From: Candidatus Margulisiibacteriota bacterium
Lineage (GTDB): Bacteria > Margulisbacteria > WOR-1 > O2-12-FULL-45-9
Direction: 5' to 3'
Assembly: GCA_018817195.1 (NCBI GenBank)
Contig: JAHIUL010000172.1
Span: 1-9,212, forward strand
Length of the DNA stretch: 9,212 bases
A program made the position numbers and the translations under genes. The notes under the pieces were generated by a model. The model did not search any database. It had not been told where the DNA came from and saw only the letters and a list, made by a program, of their open reading frames with translations. Of the stretch, positions 4,473-9,212 are shown piece after piece (positions within the stretch are counted from its first letter, which is position 1; each line of letters begins with the position of its first letter).

Positions 4473-6889
4473 GCAAGTTTCTTGAAGAATTAAATAAGAG
4501 AATTTTAGTTATGGACGGCGCTATGGGCACCCAGCTGATGGAGAGAGGGGTGCGGCCGGAAGATTGTTTTGATGCCCAGAATTTAAAGAATTCAGAAAGT
4601 GTTTTATCCGTTCACAAGGCCTATGTTGAAGCAGGAGCAGACATAATTGAAACCAATACTTTTGGCGCCAACCGCATTAAATTAGCTGATTATAAATTGG
4701 ATAACAAAGTCCACGAAATAAATGTCGCAGCAGCTAAATTAGCCAGAAAAGCTATTGGCAGCAAAGGGTTTGTCTGCGGCTCAATCGGTCCATTGGGTAA
4801 AATGATTGATCCTTTAGGTGAGGTTACTTTTGAGCAAGCTTACGAAGCATTTGCAGAGCAGGCCAAGGCTTTAGCAGACGGCGGAGTGGATGTTATTTGT
4901 ATTGAAACGATTTCCGACCTTCAGGAAATGAGGGCAGGAGTCATTGCTGCTAAAACCGCGACCAATCTACCTGTGATTGCCAGTTTGACCTATGACGATG
5001 GAGAGAAAACTATCTACGGCACCCCAGCTGAAGTTGCTGTTGTAGTTTTAGAGTCATTAGGTGTAGATGTTATCTCAGCTAACTGTTCAACTGGCCCAGA
5101 AGGCATGCTGAAAGTTGCCCGCAAGCTAATAGCCAATAGCCAACACTCCATCATGGTCATGCCCAATGCTGGTATGCCGGAATTAGTTGATAATAAAGCT
5201 GTTTATAAGATGACGCCCAAGAAGTTTGGCGAGTTTGCAGCTAAGTTTGCTAAGTTGGGAGTTAAGATTATTGGTGGGTGTTGTGGGACGGGACCGGAAC
5301 ACATAGGGGAAGTAAAATTACAAGTTACAAGAAACAAGATACAAACAAATTCCAAACCTCAAAACTCAATAACCAAATTTGCTAGCAGAACCAAGATTGT
5401 TGAAGTAAACAGTGAAAAGCCTCTTCTAGTTGGCGAACGGATTAATCCGACAGGTAGAAAGATCTTTCAAGAGGAAATTCGGGTGGGGAAGTCGCAGATT
5501 ATTCGCACTGAAGCTGCTGAGCAAACTAAGGCTGGGGCAGATTTGTTAGATGTAAACATTTCTGTTTCTGATATTAATGAAGCTGATGTTATGCACTCTA
5601 CAGTTAAATTGGTCCAGTCAGTTTCAGATTTGCCTTTTTCAATTGATAGTCCAAGCCCTGCCTCAATTGAAGCTGGGTTGCGAACCTTTTGCGGCAGGGG
5701 ATTGCTCAATTCAGTTAACGGCAAAAAAGAAAGTCTGGAAAAGATTTTACCGCTGGTCAAAAAATACGGGGCGGCAGTGATTGCTTTGGTTTTGGATGAA
5801 CATGGGTTGCCCAAATCCGCATCTGACCGGGTGCGCATGGCAGAAGGAATTGTGCGTGCTGCCCATGATGCCGGAATCAAGAGTGAAGATATATTTGTTG
5901 ATAATTTAGTGATGACAGCTGGCGTTGGCATCCATGATTGTTTAGAAGCCCTCAAAGCAATTCCAATGGTTAAGGAGAGTTTAGGCGTTAAAACGATCCT
6001 TGGCATCAGCAATGTTTCCCACGGCATGCCAAACAGATCAAAATTAAACGCGCTTTATCTGCGTTTGGCTATATCTTATGGGTTAGACGCTGCCATTGTT
6101 GATCCAACTGACGAAGGCATTAAAAAAGCTCTAAAAGCCAAGCCAACCACGCGCGAAAAACTGTTGCAGAGCTTTAAAAACGCTGTAGCAGAGGCGAAAC
6201 GCTCTGGTAAGCCGGCAGAGAAGAAACGCGAAGCAAGTGTTGCAGAATTAAAATTTAAAAGCTTTAAAGATATTGAAAAAGCAGTTATTGATGGCAATCT
6301 TGAAGGGGTTGGTTTATTAGTTAACCAAGCTTTGCTTAAGAAAAAGAATCCGCAAAAAATTATTGACCAGGGCTTAATCCCTGGCATGGAAATAGTTGGC
6401 AAGAAATTCAATAAGAAAGAATTCTTTTTACCCCAAGTTATTGAAGCTGCTGAGGCAATGAGGAAAGGTTTTGAGCTGTGCAAAGAAAAAATACCTAAAG
6501 AAAAAACAAAAGCAGTTGGCAAAGTCGCCCTGGCTACGGTTAAGGGTGATATTCATGATATCGGGAAAAATATTGTTAAAATGCTCCTGGAAAACCATGG
6601 GTTTGAGGTTTTGGATTTAGGCAAGGATGTTTCTGCTGAGGCAATAATAGCAGCAGCTAAAAAAGAAAAACCAGATGTTATAGCGCTTTCTGCGCTACTG
6701 ACTACTACGATGGTTGAAATGGGCATAGTTAGAGATGAATTAGAAAAAGCTAAACTTAATATCCCCCTCTTAGTTGGCGGGGCAGTGGTGACCAAAGGAT
6801 ATGCTGATAGGATTGGCGCTAACTATAGCCTTGATGCAGTAGGGGCAGTTAACCTCGCGAAAAAAATAATGAAATCCGTCGGAAAATAG
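4469..6889 (+). CDS. metH: Cobalamin-dependent methionine synthase lacking the reactivation domain
   Basis: This 806-residue protein transfers methyl from methyltetrahydrofolate through cobalamin to homocysteine. Domains in order: homocysteine methyltransferase barrel, about 1-285, with MDGAMGTQL (15-23) and the zinc cysteines C206 (NCSTGP), C271 and C272 (GGCCGT); pterin/folate-binding barrel, about 317-560, with GERINPTG (322-329), DLLDVNIS, SIDSPSP and ISNVSHGMPNR (513-523); helical cobalamin cap, about 595-680; and Rossmann B12-binding domain, about 685-805, with the base-off ligand motif DIHDIG (D694, H696, G699), SALLTTTM (741-748) and LLVGGA (767-772). The C-terminal AdoMet-binding activation domain of the roughly 1,220-residue E. 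coli type is absent. Thermotoga-type MetH is similarly short and uses a separate activation protein. GTG 4469 is chosen because it overlaps the rimI stop (GTGA). No cobalamin riboswitch precedes it. An unusual A-rich segment encodes the linker at about 284-304. Confidence 0.95.
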   Translation: MSKFLEELNKRILVMDGAMGTQLMERGVRPEDCFDAQNLKNSESVLSVHKAYVEAGADIIETNTFGANRIKLADYKLDNKVHEINVAAAKLARKAIGSKGFVCGSIGPLGKMIDPLGEVTFEQAYEAFAEQAKALADGGVDVICIETISDLQEMRAGVIAAKTATNLPVIASLTYDDGEKTIYGTPAEVAVVVLESLGVDVISANCSTGPEGMLKVARKLIANSQHSIMVMPNAGMPELVDNKAVYKMTPKKFGEFAAKFAKLGVKIIGGCCGTGPEHIGEVKLQVTRNKIQTNSKPQNSITKFASRTKIVEVNSEKPLLVGERINPTGRKIFQEEIRVGKSQIIRTEAAEQTKAGADLLDVNISVSDINEADVMHSTVKLVQSVSDLPFSIDSPSPASIEAGLRTFCGRGLLNSVNGKKESLEKILPLVKKYGAAVIALVLDEHGLPKSASDRVRMAEGIVRAAHDAGIKSEDIFVDNLVMTAGVGIHDCLEALKAIPMVKESLGVKTILGISNVSHGMPNRSKLNALYLRLAISYGLDAAIVDPTDEGIKKALKAKPTTREKLLQSFKNAVAEAKRSGKPAEKKREASVAELKFKSFKDIEKAVIDGNLEGVGLLVNQALLKKKNPQKIIDQGLIPGMEIVGKKFNKKEFFLPQVIEAAEAMRKGFELCKEKIPKEKTKAVGKVALATVKGDIHDIGKNIVKMLLENHGFEVLDLGKDVSAEAIIAAAKKEKPDVIALSALLTTTMVEMGIVRDELEKAKLNIPLLVGGAVVTKGYADRIGANYSLDAVGAVNLAKKIMKSVGK
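5318..5380 (+). repeat. A-rich, G-poor heptad-like repeat inside the metH interdomain linker
   Basis: Four 7-base units run in tandem: TTACAAG (5318-5324), TTACAAG (5325-5331), AAACAAG (5332-5338) and ATACAAA (5339-5345). They are followed by a related string of CAAA/CCAAA words up to 5380. Only three G residues occur in the 63 bases, unlike the surrounding gene. It encodes a Gln/Asn/Lys/Ser/Thr-rich linker (about residues 284-304) between the homocysteine and pterin domains, and the frame is kept. The pattern suggests a dispersed low-complexity repeat tolerated at a flexible linker. Confidence 0.6.
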
Positions 6890-6891
6890 TA

Positions 6892-6897
6892 TATAAT
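6892..6897 (+). promoter_or_regulatory. Perfect -10 box immediately upstream of the aldolase gene, predicted leaderless start
   Basis: TATAAT lies 3 bases after the metH stop (TAG 6887-6889). The GTG at 6903 begins 6 bases and the ATG at 6906 begins 9 bases after its last T, so transcription would begin at or very near the start codon. There is no Shine-Dalgarno in this interval. No good -35 is visible at normal spacing inside metH, which lowers confidence; the match could be chance in an AT-rich junction. Confidence 0.42.
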
Positions 6898-6905
6898 ATA
6901 TTGTG

Positions 6906-7862
6906 ATGTACCGCCCTGAAATCAAAGTATTAGATTGTACCCTTCGAGACGGTGGACTTATCAATAACCATGATTTTGACGATAAGTTTGTACGAGCGGT
7001 ATTCAGGGCAGTTTGCGCTTCTGGTGTGGACTATATTGAACTTGGCTACCGCGCTTCAAAAGATGCTTTTTCCCCGGATAAATTCGGCAGTTGTAAGTTT
7101 TGTGATGAAGACTATATAAGAAAGATTGCCGAGGGTGTTGAACGCACCACCAAAATATCAGTTATGGTTGACATTGGCAGGGTTGATTTAGACCAGATCC
7201 CGCCTAAAAAAGACAGCATAGTTGATATGGTCAGGGTGGCTTGTTACATCAAAGATGTGGATAAAGCCATTGATTTGGTCAATCATTTCCATGAAAAAGG
7301 CTATGAAACAACAGTTAATATCATGGCTATTTCAACTGTGCTTACGCCGGATTTAGACGAAGGCTTGGCCGAGTTAGCCCAAACCCCTGTTAAGGCTGTT
7401 TACATTGTTGACAGTTTTGGCGCGTTATTTTCAGAACAGGTTCATTTTTTGGTCAAACAATATGCCAAACATCTTAAACCCAAAGGGATTGAAGTCGGCA
7501 TCCATTGCCATAACCATCAGCAATTGGGATTTGGCAATACTATCGAAGCTATTCGCAAAGGCGCCAATTACCTTGATGCTACAATTTACGGCATTGGCCG
7601 CGCTGCTGGCAATTGTCCGCTTGAGCTGTTATTAGCTTTTCTTAAAAATCCTAAATTTGACCTTGAGCCAATTATTGAGGTAATTGAAAAAGAAGTTTTG
7701 CCCCTGCGCGATAAGATAGAGTGGGGCTACATTATTCCTTATATGATTACCGGTGTTTTGAACCAGCATCCCCGGGCTGCCATGGCCTTGCGTGCCAGTG
7801 AGAACAAGGATAAGTTTACAGAATTTTACCGCAGCTTGATTCATGATGCTGAGGCCGCTTAA
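6906..7862 (+). CDS. Aldolase catalytic domain protein of the DRE-TIM metallolyase superfamily
   Basis: This is a 318-residue protein counted from ATG 6906; a GTG one codon upstream (6903) is an alternative start. The N-terminal motif LDCTLRDGG (9-17) is the superfamily signature, with Asp10 expected to bind the divalent metal and Arg14 to stabilise the enolate. Other barrel motifs are YIELGYR (43-49), VDSFGAL (168-174) and HCHNHQQLGFGNT (200-212), where His200 and His202 are the likely metal ligands, followed by GANYLDATIYGIGRAAGNCP (219-238). The layout resembles 4-hydroxy-2-oxovalerate aldolases (MhpE/DmpG) and the HMG-CoA lyase-like family. No partner acetaldehyde dehydrogenase is adjacent, so the substrate is unknown. 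Homologues have sometimes been labelled H-NS-like in databases, which nothing in this sequence supports. Metabolic connection to metH upstream is not evident. Confidence 0.85.
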   Translation: MYRPEIKVLDCTLRDGGLINNHDFDDKFVRAVFRAVCASGVDYIELGYRASKDAFSPDKFGSCKFCDEDYIRKIAEGVERTTKISVMVDIGRVDLDQIPPKKDSIVDMVRVACYIKDVDKAIDLVNHFHEKGYETTVNIMAISTVLTPDLDEGLAELAQTPVKAVYIVDSFGALFSEQVHFLVKQYAKHLKPKGIEVGIHCHNHQQLGFGNTIEAIRKGANYLDATIYGIGRAAGNCPLELLLAFLKNPKFDLEPIIEVIEKEVLPLRDKIEWGYIIPYMITGVLNQHPRAAMALRASENKDKFTEFYRSLIHDAEAA

Positions 7863-7873
7863 AATCCCCTTGG

Positions 7874-7909
7874 ATAACGCCTAAATTTGATATAGAATAA
7901 CGCCTGAAT
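7874..7909 (+). repeat. Pair of 13-base direct repeats upstream of tolC
   Basis: ATAACGCCTAAAT (7874-7886) recurs as ATAACGCCTGAAT (7897-7909), matching at 12 of 13 positions with a 23-base centre-to-centre spacing, about two helical turns. The pair overlaps the probable promoter region in the 72-base gap before tolC. The layout would suit a regulator binding two sites on one face of the DNA, but no regulator gene is visible nearby. Confidence 0.5.
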
Positions 7910-7914
7910 ATTGT
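7887..7914 (+). promoter_or_regulatory. Candidate promoter for the tolC-like gene
   Basis: TTGATA (7887-7892, 5 of 6 matches to the -35 consensus) and TATTGT (7909-7914, 4 of 6 to the -10) are 16 bases apart. A second possibility is TTGGAT (7870-7875) with TAGAAT (7893-7898), spaced 17 bases. Both overlap the 13-base direct repeats, so binding there could control access of polymerase. Confidence 0.33.
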
Positions 7915-7934
7915 TAATTCCTGAGGAGGAGTTT

Positions 7935-9212
7935 ATGAAGAGCGTTTTAATTGCCATTCTGTTAGTTTGCTGCGTTGCTTCAGTGGGGTTCTCCCAAGAA
8001 AACCTCAACCTTGACCAAAGTATCCAAATTGCCTTAGAAAAAAGCCCGGTTGTCTTAAAAACCAAAGCAGAGATTAAAGCTGCTGAAGCGGTTGCCGGCC
8101 AGGCAGTAGCAGGTTTTCTGCCTCAATTGTCTCTTAGCGCTGGTGTTGGCAAGTATTATGCCGAGCCAATGAATGTTGAGATAACCATGATGGGCTCGCC
8201 AACTGTTTTTGCTTATGGCACTGATGAGCAGGCTGATATGAGCCGGTATTCTGCCTCCCTTAGCCAGGCCTTGTTTACCGGAGGCAAATTAATGAGCAGC
8301 GTATCCATGGCGAATAAGGGTTTAGATATTGCCAGGCAGGAATTGCGCCGCATTACCCAGGAAGTTAAATATAATGTAATTAGTGCTTACTACGGGGTTT
8401 TAAAAGCCCAAGGTTTAGTTGAACTGAGCGATCAGTCCGTAAAAATGGCAAAGAATCATCTAGCCCGCATCAATGCTTTGGTTAAAGCAGGTATGTCGAC
8501 CCGCGCAGATGTATTAAGAGGTGAGGTGCAAGTTGCCCAAGCAGAAATTGCTTTAACCCGGGCTAAACAAGGCTTAGACATTGCCCAAAATAGTTTTAAT
8601 AACACCATTGGTAGGGATTTAGAAACTACAGTTACTCTCAGAAAAATTGAATATGACCCAGCTAAAATTGAAGCTTATTCATACAAGCAAGTTTTGACAA
8701 TTGCCTATGCTAATCGACCGGATTGGCTTCAGTATATCCTGACAAAAAAGATCTCCCAGGATGAGGTTGGTGTAGCTTACAGCGGGCTATGGCCAATGCT
8801 TTCTTTAGTTGGCAGCTATGATGTTAACTCAACCAAGTATCCTTCTTTTCAAAGCGACAGCACCAGCTGGACTGCTATGCTATCAGGCGCCTGGAATATT
8901 TTTGACGGTACAGCGACCTGGCATAAAATCAATGAAGCTAAAGCCAAGGTTGAAGCTGGCCAGGCTGATGAAACTAATGTTAAAAGGGCTATAGCTCTGG
9001 AAGTCAAAGATGCTAATTTTGCCATTAAAAGCAGCCTGGAAGGTTTAGAAGCTGCTAATAAAGCCAAAGAATTAGCAGAAGAAAACCATAATATTGCGGA
9101 ATTGCGTTATAACTCTGGTGTGGGCACAAACCTGGAAGTAATTGATGCTCAGGTTGCCTTGACTCAAGCAGGGATTGACCAGTTAACTGCGCAATATGAT
9201 TTATTATTGGCC
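7935..9212 (+). CDS. tolC: TolC-family outer-membrane efflux protein, N-terminal 426 residues (3' end outside window)
   Basis: The reading frame is open from ATG 7935 to the last base. AGGAGGA (7924-7930) sits 4 bases before the start. A Sec signal peptide is visible (hydrophobic 4-18, likely cleavage near FS-QE at 20-21). Two OEP-type repeats follow. The first has LDQSIQIALEKSP (26-38), GFLPQLSLSAG (60-70), LSQALFTGGK (109-118) and STRADVLRGEVQVAQAE (188-204). The second has VLTIAYANRPDW (253-264), LWPMLSLVGSY (285-295), LSGAWNIFDG (316-325) and VGTNLEVIDAQVALTQAG (396-413). Long Ala/Gln/Glu-rich helices fit the periplasmic coiled-coil barrel; trimers form an outer-membrane duct for RND, ABC or MFS pumps or type I secretion. 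Family members are usually 420-480 residues, so only the end of the last helix is missing. No pump genes are visible upstream; they may follow downstream. The gene symbol is at family level only. Confidence 0.92.
   Translation, partial: MKSVLIAILLVCCVASVGFSQENLNLDQSIQIALEKSPVVLKTKAEIKAAEAVAGQAVAGFLPQLSLSAGVGKYYAEPMNVEITMMGSPTVFAYGTDEQADMSRYSASLSQALFTGGKLMSSVSMANKGLDIARQELRRITQEVKYNVISAYYGVLKAQGLVELSDQSVKMAKNHLARINALVKAGMSTRADVLRGEVQVAQAEIALTRAKQGLDIAQNSFNNTIGRDLETTVTLRKIEYDPAKIEAYSYKQVLTIAYANRPDWLQYILTKKISQDEVGVAYSGLWPMLSLVGSYDVNSTKYPSFQSDSTSWTAMLSGAWNIFDGTATWHKINEAKAKVEAGQADETNVKRAIALEVKDANFAIKSSLEGLEAANKAKELAEENHNIAELRYNSGVGTNLEVIDAQVALTQAGIDQLTAQYDLLLA

Noticed and set aside
4400..4480. 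Cobalamin or SAM riboswitch ahead of metH
   Set aside because: metH starts inside the end of rimI, and no riboswitch-like leader or intergenic space exists.
5318..5345. Short tandem units as a CRISPR array
   Set aside because: Units are 7 bases with no spacers and lie inside a coding linker.
5467..6027. Long antisense open frame (186 codons) inside metH
   Set aside because: It is a shadow of the strongly supported metH frame; it has no ribosome site and no recognisable domain.
6076..6522. Antisense open frame (148 codons) inside metH
   Set aside because: It overlaps the pterin-to-cap region of metH entirely and its translation shows only composition bias, no family features.
7863..7934. 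Rho-independent terminator after the aldolase gene
   Set aside because: No stable stem followed by a T-run could be found in this gap.

Overview
The window looks like chromosomal DNA of an uncultivated, AT-rich, diderm (outer-membrane-bearing) bacterium. Envelope type is inferred from a TolC-family outer-membrane efflux protein with a signal peptide and from a lipobox lipoprotein. Exact phylum cannot be read from the sequence. A candidate phylum such as Margulisbacteria/WOR-1 or Omnitrophota would fit the gene style, but this is a guess. All recognisable genes lie on the + strand, and no RNA genes, CRISPR array or intact mobile element was seen.

Layout. 1-318 holds the 3' end of a YgcG/TPM-type membrane protein with a glycine-rich tail, followed by an imperfect hairpin and lemA (433-990). 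The pairing of YgcG-like and LemA proteins is a common one. An intact NAD(P)H-hydrate epimerase gene, nnrE (998-1624), follows. Next come a broken remnant of a MalG-type sugar ABC permease (about 1636-1869), a good promoter, and a 599-residue lipoprotein with a probable beta-propeller-like domain (1930-3729). A second, 5'-truncated copy of nnrE (3797-4051) then ends 7 bases before rimI (4059-4472). rimI overlaps by 4 bases a metH gene (4469-6889) that lacks the C-terminal reactivation domain. A DRE-TIM aldolase-family gene (6906-7862) and the 5' part of a tolC-like gene (7935 to the end) complete the window.

The most unusual structure is the pair of nnrE 3' ends. They differ at about a quarter of positions, except for a 44-base block that is identical and in the same reading frame in both. 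The blocks lie 2,421 bases apart and enclose the permease remnant and the lipoprotein gene. Recombination between them would loop out the intervening DNA and leave one in-frame nnrE directly upstream of rimI, so the segment looks like an insertion or duplication scar with recent gene conversion or crossover.

A second theme is expression mode. lemA, the lipoprotein gene and tolC have strong Shine-Dalgarno sites. rimI and the aldolase gene have none, but carry a perfect TATAAT 6-9 bases before the start codon, which predicts leaderless mRNAs. A third oddity is an A-rich, heptad-like repeat lodged in frame in the linker between the first two MetH domains.

Functionally the genes are mostly housekeeping: metabolite repair (NnrE), ribosomal protein S18 acetylation (RimI), methionine synthesis (MetH), envelope functions (LemA, YgcG-like, TolC), plus one aldolase and one lipoprotein of unknown role. 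No convincing new multi-gene system is visible.
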